A stretch of DNA of 64,000 nucleotides from Arthrobacter celericrescens (GCF_003614925.1 NZ_QYLP01000099.1:1-64000), one strand, 5' to 3'. Shown: positions 35,588 to 44,498, counted from the stretch's first letter. Numbers and translations: made by a program. The notes: generated from the sequence alone by a model not told the origin.

Positions 35588-37177
35588 GTGACTACTCCCA
35601 CCGCGCCCCAGACTTCCCAGAAGCCGGTGCTGGTTGTTGACTACGGTGCCCAGTACGCGCAGCTGATTGCCCGCCGCGTCCGTGAAGCAAACGTGTATTC
35701 GGAAATCGTTCCGCACACCTTCACCACCGAGCAGCTCCTGGCCAAGAACCCGGCAGCGATCATCCTTTCCGGCGGCCCCTCCAGCGTTTACGCCGAGGGT
35801 GCTCCGAGCGTTGGAGCCGACCTGTTCGAAGCCGGCGTTCCGGTTTTCGGCATCTGCTACGGCTTCCAGGCCATGGCCAACGCGCTGGGCGGCAAGGTAG
35901 CCCAGACCGGCCTGCGCGAATACGGTGCCACCGAAGCCACCACCGTGGGCGCTGCACGCTCCATCCTCGAGGGCACCCCCGAGTCCCAGAACACCTGGAT
36001 GAGCCACGGCGACTCCGTGCACGAGGCGCCCGCCGGCTTCGAGGTCCTCGCCACCACCGCCGGCGCTCCCGTGGCGGCGTTCGCCAACGAGGAAAAGGGC
36101 CTTTACGGCGTGCAGTGGCACCCCGAGGTGAAGCACTCCACCAACGGCCAGCAGGTCATGGAGAACTTCCTCTTCAAGGGCGCCAAGCTCGAGCCTAACT
36201 GGACCACCGGCAACATTGTCGAAGAGCAGGTCGAGCGGATCCGCCAGCAGATCGGCGACTCCAAGGTCATCTGCGGCCTGTCCGGCGGCGTCGACTCCGC
36301 TGTTGCCGCCGCGCTGGTGCAGCGCGCCGTCGGCGACCAGCTCACCTGCGTGTTCGTGGACCACGGTCTGCTGCGCGAGGGCGAGGCCGAGCAGGTCGAG
36401 CGCGACTTCGTGGCAGCCACCGGCGTAAACCTCTACGTGGCCAACGAGCAGGAACGCTTCCTGAACGCCCTGGCCGGCGTGAGCGACCCCGAAACCAAGC
36501 GCAAGATCATCGGCCGCGAATTCATCCGCGCCTTTGAGGAAGCCGAGCGGGCCATCATCGCCCAGGCCGCTTCCGAGGGCGAAAGCATCAAGTTCCTCGT
36601 CCAGGGCACCCTGTACCCGGACGTCGTCGAATCCGGCGGCGGCGAAGGCGCGGCGAACATCAAGAGCCACCACAACGTGGGCGGTCTTCCCGAGGACCTG
36701 CAGTTCGAACTCGTCGAACCGCTCCGCGCCCTGTTCAAGGACGAGGTCCGCGCCGTGGGCGCCCAGCTCGGCCTGCCCCAGGAAATCGTCGGCCGCCAGC
36801 CCTTCCCGGGCCCGGGCCTCGGCATCCGCATCGTCGGTGAGGTCACCAAGGAACGCCTGGACCTGCTGCGCAAGGCTGACGCCATCGCCCGTGCGGAACT
36901 GACCGCCGCCGGCCTCGACAACGAGGTGTGGCAGATGCCGGTCGTGCTGCTGGCCGATGTCCGCAGCGTGGGCGTCCAGGGTGACGGCCGTACCTACGGC
37001 CACCCGATCGTGCTGCGCCCGGTGTCCTCCGAAGACGCCATGACCGCAGACTGGTCGCGCCTGCCCTACGAGTTGCTGGCCCGGATTTCGAACCGGATCA
37101 CCAACGAGGTCGACGGCGTCAACCGCGTGGTGCTCGACGTCACCAGCAAGCCGCCGGGAACCATCGAGTGGGAATAA
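35588..37177 (+). CDS. guaA: GMP synthase (glutamine-hydrolysing)
   Basis: Aminates XMP to GMP using glutamine and ATP. The 529-residue protein has an N-terminal class-I amidotransferase with C90 (GICYGFQ), H178 and E180 (WHPE). The ATP-pyrophosphatase domain has the PP-loop LSGGVDSA (231-238), and the C-terminal dimer domain ends VTSKPPGTIEWE. The GTG start is predicted to be leaderless. A very strong 15-bp-stem terminator starts 8 bases after the stop, so the downstream helicase-like gene needs its own promoter. Confidence 0.98.
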   Translation: MTTPTAPQTSQKPVLVVDYGAQYAQLIARRVREANVYSEIVPHTFTTEQLLAKNPAAIILSGGPSSVYAEGAPSVGADLFEAGVPVFGICYGFQAMANALGGKVAQTGLREYGATEATTVGAARSILEGTPESQNTWMSHGDSVHEAPAGFEVLATTAGAPVAAFANEEKGLYGVQWHPEVKHSTNGQQVMENFLFKGAKLEPNWTTGNIVEEQVERIRQQIGDSKVICGLSGGVDSAVAAALVQRAVGDQLTCVFVDHGLLREGEAEQVERDFVAATGVNLYVANEQERFLNALAGVSDPETKRKIIGREFIRAFEEAERAIIAQAASEGESIKFLVQGTLYPDVVESGGGEGAANIKSHHNVGGLPEDLQFELVEPLRALFKDEVRAVGAQLGLPQEIVGRQPFPGPGLGIRIVGEVTKERLDLLRKADAIARAELTAAGLDNEVWQMPVVLLADVRSVGVQGDGRTYGHPIVLRPVSSEDAMTADWSRLPYELLARISNRITNEVDGVNRVVLDVTSKPPGTIEWE

Positions 37178-37184
37178 GGTCCTG

Positions 37185-37225
37185 AAGTGGCCGGCCTCTT
37201 CGCAGAGGCCGGCCACTTGCTTTTT
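37185..37225 (+). terminator. Intrinsic terminator of guaA
   Basis: A 15-bp perfect stem (37185-37199 with 37204-37218) and a TCGC loop are followed by GCTTTTT. It is the best intrinsic terminator in the window. Confidence 0.95.
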
Positions 37226-37293
37226 CCGGCGGAACCACGGGGAAAATGGCCGGCGGCCAGTGTTGCGGACCCTCAGGCCCGGCCGTTTCCGGC

Positions 37294-37299
37294 TACCCT
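37294..37299 (+). promoter_or_regulatory. Leaderless-type -10 element of the helicase-like gene
   Basis: TACCCT is followed by 7 bases and the ATG at 37307. No ribosome site is present. Confidence 0.5.
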
Positions 37300-37306
37300 C
37301 GAAAGT

Positions 37307-40300
37307 ATGCCGATTTGGTCCAAGTCGTCTCAAGCCAGTATAGAAAAGAAGGCAGCGGTGTCTGTAGGTCATAGCCAGGAGGAGAGCTCCGCGGAGCTCA
37401 GGAAGTGGCTCTCCGGGCTGAAATCGGTAACCGGCGCAGACACCATGCTGCGCTTCGTGAAAACCCCCGAAGGATCGATCGACCTCAGCAGCGGCCATCC
37501 CTCCGGGCTTGCCCAGCTGCTGGCCGGACGCCGTACCCGGCTCTCCACGCTGATCCGCGACCGCCAGCAGTACATCGTCGCCGCACGGGCGGCACGCAAC
37601 CTGCGTTCGAAGATCTTCGAGCTCTCCAATGACCGCGGCGTCGACGCCGGCTACCTTTCCTGCGGAACCGTCGTCTGGACCTCCGCCGTCGGCGGGAAAC
37701 CGCAGCGTGTTTCCGCCCCCGTCATGCTTGCCGGCATTTCCCTGACCGCACGCCCCGGCGAAGACGACTATGAACTCCAGCTCACGGAGCAGGCCACCAT
37801 CAACCCCGCCCTGGTCCGGCACCTGAAGACCGTCCACGGCATCGTGTTCGACTCCGCAGCGGTCGGCCGCATGGCGTACAGCACGGCCCGGCTGGACCCG
37901 CTGCCCGTCCTGGACCGGATCGGCACGCTCGTCAAGCCGATCCACGGCGCGGAAGTCTCCCCGAACCTCCTCGTGACCACCCTCGCGGACCTCTCCGGCA
38001 ACCTGGACGATCCGTGGATCAACGAAGGCAACGCGATCGTTGCCTCGCTCTCGGAACGAGCCAACGGCGGGGACGTCGTGCCTGTTCCCGCGCAGGCCGG
38101 GCGCTTCCCGGGCCTGGATGAACGCGAACCCGCCGACGAGCTGCTCCTTCTCGACGCAGATACCGACCAGCAGTACGTCGTCGACGCCGCCCGCGCCGGG
38201 GACTCCCTGGTGGTGAGCACGCCTCCCGGCAGCGGCCAGACCCAGACCGCGATCAACACCATCGGCGCCCTGGTTGGCGAAGGCAAGTCCGTCCTGGTGG
38301 TGGGGGAGCGGCGCACCAGCCTCAACGCGCTCGCCAGCGGCATGGAGGCCCTGGGCCTCGAGTCCCTGCTTTTCCGGCCCGGATACGGGGTTCCCGCGCA
38401 GCAGCTCAAGACCCAGCTGGTCAGCGCCATCATCCGCAATGAAAAGTCCCTCGAACCTCAGCTCGACAACCTGCACGAAACCCTCGTCGAGCACCGGCAC
38501 GCACTCATGGACCACGTCGCCTCGCTTCACAACGTCCGCGAACGGTGGGGGTGCTCTCCGTACCAGGCGATGCAGTCCCTGGCGGAGCTGACCTCCATCC
38601 ACCCCGCCCCGGCCACCACGGTCCGCCTGAAGCGCAGCGTCCTGGACAGCATCAAGGACCGTGAAGAACTGGCCGGGCGCCTGCGCCGTGCCGCCGAGCT
38701 GGGCAGCTTCAGCAGCGCCGCCGTCAACAGCCCCTGGTATGGTGCCCGGCTGGTCACCCGCAAGGAGACCGAAGAAGCCCAGCAGCTGGTGCGGGCCGCC
38801 CACGAGCAGCTGCCGGTCCTCCGGGAACGCATGGTGGCACTCGCGGACCACTCCGAGATCAGGCTGGGAGCCACCTTCGCCGAATGGGGCGGCCAGCTGG
38901 AGCTGTTGATGGCCGTCCGGGAAAGCCTGGACAAGTTCACCCCGGACATCTTCGACCGGCCTGTCCACGACCTCATCTCCGCCACGGCCTCTTCGGCATG
39001 GCGGAAGGAACGCGGCCTGGAAATGCCGTCCATGCAGCGATCCCGCCTGCGCCGCGTGGCCAAGGAGTACGTCCGGCCCGGCGTGCACATCGCCGACCTG
39101 CACAGCTCCCTCGTCCTCGTCCAGGAACAGCGCAGCCTCTGGGCCAACTATGCGACGAGCCAGCGCCATCCGTCGGTTCCGTCCGGGCTCGCGGAGCTCG
39201 GAAGCGCGTACCGGGATCTTGACCGCGAACTGGTCCGCCTGGCCGCGTGCCTCAAGCACACCCGCGACGGCGGCAAGCTCCACGAGACCCCGTACGCCGA
39301 GCTCATGGCCCGCCTGGAGTCCCTCGTGGCGGACACCGAGACGCTGGAAACACTCCCCGAACGCACGCTGCTCATCGAGAACATGCGCGAGCACGGCCTC
39401 GGCGAACTGCTCGCCGACCTTGCCGCCCGTGAAGTAGGCCCGGAGTCCGTCGCGGCGGAACTCGATCTGGCCTGGTGGCAGTCCGCGCTCGAGGCGATGA
39501 TCAGCGGCGACGACTACCTGGCCATGTCCGACGGTGAGTCGCTGCGGAAACTCGAGGCGGAGTACCGCCTGGCGGACCAGGCCCACGTGGCCAGCGGCGC
39601 CGCCCGGCTGCGCTGGCAGCTTGCCGAGCGGTGGCGTGCGGGCATCGCTGCACAGCCGCGCCAGGCCGAACTCCTCAGGAACCTCATCAAGGACGGCCGG
39701 ATCACCCTGCAGGCGCTGAGCGCACAGGCACCCGATCTGGTGCCGCTGCTGGTGCCCGTCTGGTCGCTGAGCCCCCACCTGCTGACGGGCCTGCTGCCCG
39801 TGGCACAGTCCTTCGACGCCGTCGTGATCCTGGACGCTGCGTCGACCTCGCTGCAGGCGGCACTCCCCGCGATCGGCCGCGCCAAGCAGGTCATCGCGTT
39901 CGGCGACCCGAAGACGGCCGTCGCACGCAGCTTCAGCGTGGCCGTGGAACCGAGGATTTCCGGCACCACGGGCCAGGAGACCGTGGACAGTGCCTTCGGT
40001 GCGCTGGCCGGGGTCCTGCCCACGTGGCAGCTGAACTGGATCTACCGTGCGGTGGACGAGGACCTCGTTCTGCAGTTGAGCAAGAACCACTACGACGGCG
40101 GCCTGCGCCGGCTGCCCGACGGCCAGTCGGTCACCGGGCTCGACCGGTCCGTGCTGGTGGAATACATCCCCGACGGCACCGGGCTGCCCAGTTCCGACCA
40201 CGAAGGGGTCGAATCCGTGGCGGCCGAAGTCAACCGTGTGGTCGACCTCGTCTTCGAACATGCCAGCCAACGGCCCAGGACGTCGCTGGCCGTAGTGACG

Positions 40301-41257
40301 GCAAGCCTGCGGCACGCCGCCAGGATCGGCGAAGCCATCCGGCTCCAGCTGCCGAACCACCCGCTCCTGGCCGGTTTCTTCAGTGCCGGTCCGGAATCGT
40401 TCCGCGTAGTGGACCTCGAACGCGCACAAGGCCTGGTCCGGGACCACGTGATCTTCTCGCTCGGGTACGGCCGCACCCCGCACGGACGCGCCCTGCACAG
40501 CTTCGGTCCGCTGTCCGTGGAAGGCGGCCGGGGCAAGTTTGCCCTTGCCATGACCCGGGCACGGAGGTCCCTGCATGTGCTGAGCTGCTTCCGTCCGGAG
40601 GACCTCGACCTCGACAGGCTCTCCCACGGCGCAGTGGATTTCTACGAACTGCTGGACCGCGAGGTCTCGGGCAACACCACGCTCGGGACACCGGAGATCA
40701 GGGCTGCCGCCAGTGAGCGGGCCCTTGGCGAGGATCCCCTCGTTGCTGACCTGGGGGAGCGCCTGCGTGCCCGCGGCGCCCGCGTCTGGCATCACTACGA
40801 CGGTGCCCTCGACATCGCTGCCGCAGCGGATCCGGTGCTTACCATCGGACGGGATGACAGCGACCTGCCCACTCCCGTGGCCATCGAATCCGACGGTACG
40901 GAACGTTACCGGCGCATGAGCGTCAGGGAGCGCAGCCGGCTCCGCCCGCAGCTGCTCGAACGCATGGGCTGGCGCTACATGTCCCTGTGGACCATCGAAG
41001 TCTTCACGGATCCGTCCTCGTGCGCCGACCGGATCGGCTCCTACCTTGGCCTGGAGACGACCGCGAGGCCCTACACGGAGGCAGAGCAAGGCTTCCTGGA
41101 CCTCCAGCACGATCCGGACAACGATGACAGCCCGGACACCGGTGACGGGGACGCGGGTGACCCCAATGGCGGACAATTGGAACCGGACCACGGAGGATCC
41201 CCAGGTGCCGATGCGGAAGCGCAGGCAGGCCCGGAAAAGCAACAAGAAGCGGAGTAG
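37307..41257 (+). CDS. Degenerate superfamily-1 helicase with C-terminal restriction-endonuclease-like domain
   Basis: A 1316-residue protein built like UPF1/DNA2-type SF1 helicases that end in a Vsr/MTES_1575-type nuclease fold. The ATPase motifs are altered. Walker A reads TPPGSGQTQT (305-314) with Q311 where lysine is required. Walker B reads VVILDAAS with A844 in place of glutamate. Motif III reads GDPKTAV (866-872) instead of GDxxQLPP. Motif VI (ALAMTRARRSLHV, near 1080-1092) is kept. The nuclease-like part keeps D1169 (ALDIA) and VAIESDG (E1194, D1196), then RERSRLRPQLLERMGW. The tail is acidic. A longer frame to 37187 crosses the guaA terminator and is rejected. It probably binds nucleic acid or protein without unwinding; function unknown. 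Confidence 0.8.
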   Translation: MPIWSKSSQASIEKKAAVSVGHSQEESSAELRKWLSGLKSVTGADTMLRFVKTPEGSIDLSSGHPSGLAQLLAGRRTRLSTLIRDRQQYIVAARAARNLRSKIFELSNDRGVDAGYLSCGTVVWTSAVGGKPQRVSAPVMLAGISLTARPGEDDYELQLTEQATINPALVRHLKTVHGIVFDSAAVGRMAYSTARLDPLPVLDRIGTLVKPIHGAEVSPNLLVTTLADLSGNLDDPWINEGNAIVASLSERANGGDVVPVPAQAGRFPGLDEREPADELLLLDADTDQQYVVDAARAGDSLVVSTPPGSGQTQTAINTIGALVGEGKSVLVVGERRTSLNALASGMEALGLESLLFRPGYGVPAQQLKTQLVSAIIRNEKSLEPQLDNLHETLVEHRHALMDHVASLHNVRERWGCSPYQAMQSLAELTSIHPAPATTVRLKRSVLDSIKDREELAGRLRRAAELGSFSSAAVNSPWYGARLVTRKETEEAQQLVRAAHEQLPVLRERMVALADHSEIRLGATFAEWGGQLELLMAVRESLDKFTPDIFDRPVHDLISATASSAWRKERGLEMPSMQRSRLRRVAKEYVRPGVHIADLHSSLVLVQEQRSLWANYATSQRHPSVPSGLAELGSAYRDLDRELVRLAACLKHTRDGGKLHETPYAELMARLESLVADTETLETLPERTLLIENMREHGLGELLADLAAREVGPESVAAELDLAWWQSALEAMISGDDYLAMSDGESLRKLEAEYRLADQAHVASGAARLRWQLAERWRAGIAAQPRQAELLRNLIKDGRITLQALSAQAPDLVPLLVPVWSLSPHLLTGLLPVAQSFDAVVILDAASTSLQAALPAIGRAKQVIAFGDPKTAVARSFSVAVEPRISGTTGQETVDSAFGALAGVLPTWQLNWIYRAVDEDLVLQLSKNHYDGGLRRLPDGQSVTGLDRSVLVEYIPDGTGLPSSDHEGVESVAAEVNRVVDLVFEHASQRPRTSLAVVTASLRHAARIGEAIRLQLPNHPLLAGFFSAGPESFRVVDLERAQGLVRDHVIFSLGYGRTPHGRALHSFGPLSVEGGRGKFALAMTRARRSLHVLSCFRPEDLDLDRLSHGAVDFYELLDREVSGNTTLGTPEIRAAASERALGEDPLVADLGERLRARGARVWHHYDGALDIAAAADPVLTIGRDDSDLPTPVAIESDGTERYRRMSVRERSRLRPQLLERMGWRYMSLWTIEVFTDPSSCADRIGSYLGLETTARPYTEAEQGFLDLQHDPDNDDSPDTGDGDAGDPNGGQLEPDHGGSPGADAEAQAGPEKQQEAE

Positions 41258-41263
41258 TGCAGC

Positions 41264-41488
41264 ATGGACGCCGAAGCCCGGGACGACAAGCAGGCCCAAG
41301 GCAGCCACGAATGTCCGCACACCGGGAAATCCGGTGAACGGCAGAAGCCCGCTAAGCGGCGGAAACCCTCGCCCGAAGGCGTCTTGCCCAAGGTTGCGTC
41401 GGAAGATGAGCCGCGCAGCTGGGGCGATGACGGCGGGTACGACCACGACGCGTGGCTGAAGGAGCAGCGGCCTCCGCATTGGGGCTGA
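41264..41488 (+). CDS. Small charged protein downstream of the helicase-like gene
   Basis: A 74-residue hydrophilic protein of unknown function, starting 7 bases after the helicase-like stop and likely co-transcribed. The N-terminal half is basic and Pro-rich (ERQKPAKRRKPSPEG). The C-terminal half holds a compact motif RSWGDDGGYDHDAWLKEQRPPHWG that I recognise in general form from short actinobacterial proteins ending in PPHWG/PPHYG. No membrane segment or signal is present. Coding is supported by the position in the operon, the high third-position GC and the conserved-looking tail. Confidence 0.65.
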   Translation: MDAEARDDKQAQGSHECPHTGKSGERQKPAKRRKPSPEGVLPKVASEDEPRSWGDDGGYDHDAWLKEQRPPHWG

Positions 41489-41523
41489 ACATCGCACCGA
41501 GGCCGAACCACCGGGCCCGCTGT

Positions 41524-42309
41524 TCACGATCCCGCTTGTCCCGCCGGACGGGGCGCCGACGGGACCAGGACGAAGAACAGCTTTCCGCGGGTCGAGGCGC
41601 CGGCGAGTTTCCCGGCCTGTGCAGGATTGGCTGCGACCACCATGAGGCCATCCGTGTCCGGTGTGCCCAGCCAGTCACCGGTCTTGCCGCCCTGGGCCGA
41701 GGTCCAAAGCACCGGCACGCCCGCGGCCAGCGTCTCGGGTTTCCCGCCAGTGCTTCCCAGCCCGTCCGAAACGGTGAGCACGATGTTGACCAGCTGCCCG
41801 GCAGAGACCAACTGGATCGAGGAAGGATCGGCGAGCCGGACAGGCACGGCGGCTGCTCCCGCTCCGGCTCCGGTGAGGAGTCCGGGGCCGAGCAGTTGCG
41901 CGTCCGTAGGGATCTGGCCGCTGCTGAGCGGAGCGGCAAGCTGGCGGCCCTGGACGTCCTGCCAGTCGCTCAGTGCGCCGGCGGGGACGACGTCGGGCGG
42001 AACGGCCCGCGCAACCAGGTCTGTTTTCCCGACGGCCAGTCCGGCCGGAAGGTCCCTGGCCGCGACCAGGACCTGGATCTTGTGCTCGGAGGCCGGCGTC
42101 AGCTGATGGACGGCTATCCCGGCGGCGAGGCACAGCAGCAGGGCGACGGTCAGGCGGCGGTTGCGCAGCAGCCATGCTCCCGCCCGTGCAGGAAGCGTCC
42201 GCCGGGCAGCAAACGTGCGGGAGGGGGGCGGACGCCGGGCGGTAGTGGAACGGGTGGGCGCATTGCCGGGGCGTCGGCGACGGAATCTCGAGGCTGGGGT
42301 GGCTGGCAT
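41524..42309 (-). CDS. SAF-domain (CpaB-like) membrane-anchored protein
   Basis: A 261-residue protein with a basic N-terminus, one membrane helix (about 52-68, RLTVALLLCLAAGIAVH) and an outside SAF/RcpC-like domain starting IQVLVAARDLPAGLAVGKTDLVAR. The family includes CpaB/RcpC of Flp pilus machines and AFP-like modules. No pilus genes are near, so the role is open. The ATG lies 6 bases after TAGCGT. It is the last of three minus-strand genes, downstream of the FmdB protein by 110 bases with its own promoter. Confidence 0.75.
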   Translation of the reverse strand: MPATPASRFRRRRPGNAPTRSTTARRPPPSRTFAARRTLPARAGAWLLRNRRLTVALLLCLAAGIAVHQLTPASEHKIQVLVAARDLPAGLAVGKTDLVARAVPPDVVPAGALSDWQDVQGRQLAAPLSSGQIPTDAQLLGPGLLTGAGAGAAAVPVRLADPSSIQLVSAGQLVNIVLTVSDGLGSTGGKPETLAAGVPVLWTSAQGGKTGDWLGTPDTDGLMVVAANPAQAGKLAGASTRGKLFFVLVPSAPRPAGQAGS

Positions 42310-42315
42310 GAAGCC

Positions 42316-42321
42316 ACGCTA
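42316..42321 (-). promoter_or_regulatory. Leaderless-type -10 element of the SAF-domain gene
   Basis: On the minus strand TAGCGT is followed by exactly 6 bases and the ATG at 42309. Confidence 0.55.
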
Positions 42322-42419
42322 ACCAGCACGCCCGGCCGGTGGAACGGCCAAGTCACGCTATGTGGACAAAACCGCTATGTGGACAAAACCCGGGGAAGAA
42401 ACCCCGGGAAAGGAACGGC

Positions 42420-42686
42420 CTAGCTGGCGGCGGCAGCAGCAGCCGGAGCCGGGGCTGCGGCGGGTGCTGCCGGGGCGGAAGGTGCCGCGGAAACGGTGCT
42501 GCCCTTGGAATCACGAGAGTCGGTGCGGTAGAAGCCCGAACCCTTGAAGACGACGCCGACGCTGTTGAACTTCTTGCGCAGGGCACCCTGGCACTCCGGG
42601 CACTCGCTCAGCGAGTTGTCCGAGAAAGCCTGGACGATGTCAAAGGCGTGGCCGCAGTCCTTGCAGGCGTAGGCGTAAGTGGGCAC
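42420..42686 (-). CDS. FmdB family zinc-ribbon protein
   Basis: An 88-residue protein. The N-terminal zinc ribbon MPTYAYACKDCGHAFDI...CPECQG has two CxxC pairs (C8/C11 and C29/C32), followed by KFNSVGVVFKGSGFYRTD, the usual FmdB continuation. An Ala/Pro-rich low-complexity tail makes up the last 30 residues. The family is a putative regulatory or RNA/protein-binding small protein; its role is not established. The ATG has GAGGATC upstream. It lies downstream of 5-formyl-THF cyclo-ligase, from which a hairpin separates it. Confidence 0.88.
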   Translation of the reverse strand: MPTYAYACKDCGHAFDIVQAFSDNSLSECPECQGALRKKFNSVGVVFKGSGFYRTDSRDSKGSTVSAAPSAPAAPAAAPAPAAAAAAS

Positions 42687-42798
42687 TGGTGATCCTCCTC
42701 AGGGACAAACAACAGGTCCTGTCCGCGTCCGCAACCTTCGTGGTTCCTTAGCAGTCCCAGGGCCTGAGTGCCAATTCTATCATCGAGGGCGGCGCCGC

Positions 42799-42832
42799 CC
42801 GCCAGTGCTTGTGGCGCGGACAACACTGGCGG
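42799..42832 (-). terminator. Inverted repeat between 5-formyl-THF cyclo-ligase and fmdB
   Basis: CCGCCAGTG (42799-42807) and CACTGGCGG (42824-42832) form a 9-bp perfect stem about 30 bases past the cyclo-ligase stop. There is no T-run. It is a possible terminator or processing site. Confidence 0.45.
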
Positions 42833-42862
42833 CCGCGGAACCCGCCGGAGACCCCGGCAGCT

Positions 42863-43465
42863 TCAGGACCCGGCGAACGGTATCTCGCCGTCGGGCGTCA
42901 GTGCGCCGGCCACCGGCTTGTCGAAAGGCTCGGCCGGAATGGTCCCGGCCGGCAGGACCTCCGCGGAGTAGACGACGGCGACGGCGGGAGGGCGCTGCCC
43001 GGCGGCGTCCAGCCGCTCCAGGAGGCGGTCGTAGTAGCCGCCGCCCTGGCCGATGCGGCTGCCGCTGCCGTCCACCGCGGTTGCCGGCAGGAAAATCCCG
43101 TCAGCTCCCGCCACCGCGGAACTGTCCATCCGTTCGCCGTCGGGTTCGTCGATCGGAGCGAAACGGGAACGGTGGAAGGCCGTGTTCGGGGTCCACTCGA
43201 CCCAGCTCAGCTGGCGGTCGTCCTCGCACACGGGGAGAATCACCCGGTGCCCGGCCTCGTGGAGCGCTTCCAGCAGAGGCTTGGTGGGCGGCTCCTTGCC
43301 CACGCCGAGGTAGACCGCGAACGTCTTGGAGTCCCCTCCGGGCAAGGCGGCAGCCCATGCCAGCCCATGCCGGGCGATGCCAAGTCCCGCAGCCTCGATC
43401 TGCGCGGTGCCCAGGGCCCTGCGCCGCGCGCGGTGTCCGGCACGGATTTCGTCTTTCAAAGTCAT
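42863..43465 (-). CDS. 5-formyltetrahydrofolate cyclo-ligase
   Basis: ATP-dependent enzyme that turns 5-formyl-THF into 5,10-methenyl-THF, rescuing a folate storage form. The 200-residue protein opens MTLKDEIRAGHRARRRALG, carries KPLLEALHEAGHRVILPV, and has the ATP/phosphate loop RIGQGGGYYDRLL at about 145-157. The ATG at 43465 is preferred over an upstream extension to 43519 because the extension enters the galU promoter region and lacks family similarity. It is divergent from galU. Together with fhs it serves the folate pool. Confidence 0.9.
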   Translation of the reverse strand: MTLKDEIRAGHRARRRALGTAQIEAAGLGIARHGLAWAAALPGGDSKTFAVYLGVGKEPPTKPLLEALHEAGHRVILPVCEDDRQLSWVEWTPNTAFHRSRFAPIDEPDGERMDSSAVAGADGIFLPATAVDGSGSRIGQGGGYYDRLLERLDAAGQRPPAVAVVYSAEVLPAGTIPAEPFDKPVAGALTPDGEIPFAGS

Positions 43466-43574
43466 TGCTGAACCAATCCCTGCTGGTGGATTTCGGTGGC
43501 AAACTATGCAGCCTGCCACCGATTATTGCGCACCGGCGAACCGCATCTGTTGTCCATTGTGCGACGCATTCCGT

Positions 43575-43580
43575 TAGATT
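43575..43580 (+). promoter_or_regulatory. Leaderless-type -10 element of galU
   Basis: TAGATT is followed by exactly 6 bases and the GTG at 43587. Confidence 0.6.
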
Positions 43581-43586
43581 AGAGCG

Positions 43587-44492
43587 GTGACTTCCAATAA
43601 CTGCACCGTCCGCAAGGCCGTCATCCCCGTTGCCGGGCTCGGCACCAGGTTCCTGCCCGCCACCAAGGCGATGCCCAAGGAAATGCTGCCGGTTGTCGAC
43701 AAGCCGGCAATCCAGTACGTCGTCGAAGAAGCCGTGAACGTCGGCCTCCACGACGTCCTGATGATCACCGGGCGCAACAAGCGCGCCCTTGAGGATCATT
43801 TCGACAGAGTGCCGGCACTGGAAGCCACGCTTGAGGCCAAGGGCGACACCGCCAAGCTGGAATCCATCCAAGTGGCCACCAACCTCGGCGACATCCACTA
43901 CGTCCGCCAGGGCGACCCCAAGGGCCTCGGCCACGCAGTGCTGCGTGCCAAGCAGCACGTGGGCGACGAACCCTTCGCCGTCCTCCTCGGCGATGACCTC
44001 ATCAACGCCCAGGACACCCTGCTGAGCGACATGATCGACCTGCAGGCCCGCACCGGCGGATCGGTCGTGGCGCTGATCGAGGTGGAACCCGAGCAGATCA
44101 GCTCCTACGGCTGCGCCGACGTCGAACCCTTCGGCGATGACGGCTTTGTCCGGGTCAAAGGCCTCGTTGAGAAGCCTGCCGTGGCCGACGCACCCTCCAA
44201 CCTGGCCGTGATCGGCCGCTACGTGCTGCACCCCGCCGTCTTCGAAGTGCTCGAAAAGACCGAGCCCGGCCGCGGCGGCGAAATCCAGCTGACGGACGCC
44301 CTCCAGGTCCTCGCTGAAGGCGACGGCGAAGGCAGCGGTGTCTACGGCGTCGTATTCCGCGGCCGCCGCTACGACACCGGCGACAAGCTGAGCTACCTCA
44401 AGGCCTGCGTCGAACTGGCCTGCGACAGTGAAGACCTTGGCCCCGGACTGCGCGACTGGCTTCCGGGATTTGCCTCCCGGTTCGACAAGTAA
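43587..44492 (+). CDS. galU: UTP--glucose-1-phosphate uridylyltransferase
   Basis: Makes UDP-glucose for cell-wall and capsular glycans. The 301-residue nucleotidyltransferase has the N-terminal signature AVIPVAGLGTRFLPATKAMPKEMLP (UTP loop and catalytic lysine). It also has LLGDDLINAQD with the metal Asp, and LVEKPAVADAPSNLAVIGRYVL. The GTG start is predicted leaderless. The GNAT gene follows after 6 bases and is probably co-transcribed. Confidence 0.96.
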   Translation: MTSNNCTVRKAVIPVAGLGTRFLPATKAMPKEMLPVVDKPAIQYVVEEAVNVGLHDVLMITGRNKRALEDHFDRVPALEATLEAKGDTAKLESIQVATNLGDIHYVRQGDPKGLGHAVLRAKQHVGDEPFAVLLGDDLINAQDTLLSDMIDLQARTGGSVVALIEVEPEQISSYGCADVEPFGDDGFVRVKGLVEKPAVADAPSNLAVIGRYVLHPAVFEVLEKTEPGRGGEIQLTDALQVLAEGDGEGSGVYGVVFRGRRYDTGDKLSYLKACVELACDSEDLGPGLRDWLPGFASRFDK

Positions 44493-44498
44493 CCTCCC

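Noticed and set aside
37187..37306. 40-residue N-terminal extension of the helicase-like protein
   Set aside because: It would start inside the guaA terminator hairpin, so it could not be translated from the gene's own transcript.
35369..41527. A 2052-codon open frame on the minus strand across guaA and the helicase-like gene
   Set aside because: It is antisense to two well supported genes and its composition (Gly, Arg, His, Gln rich) is what reverse frames of high-GC codons give. It has no domain similarity I can see.
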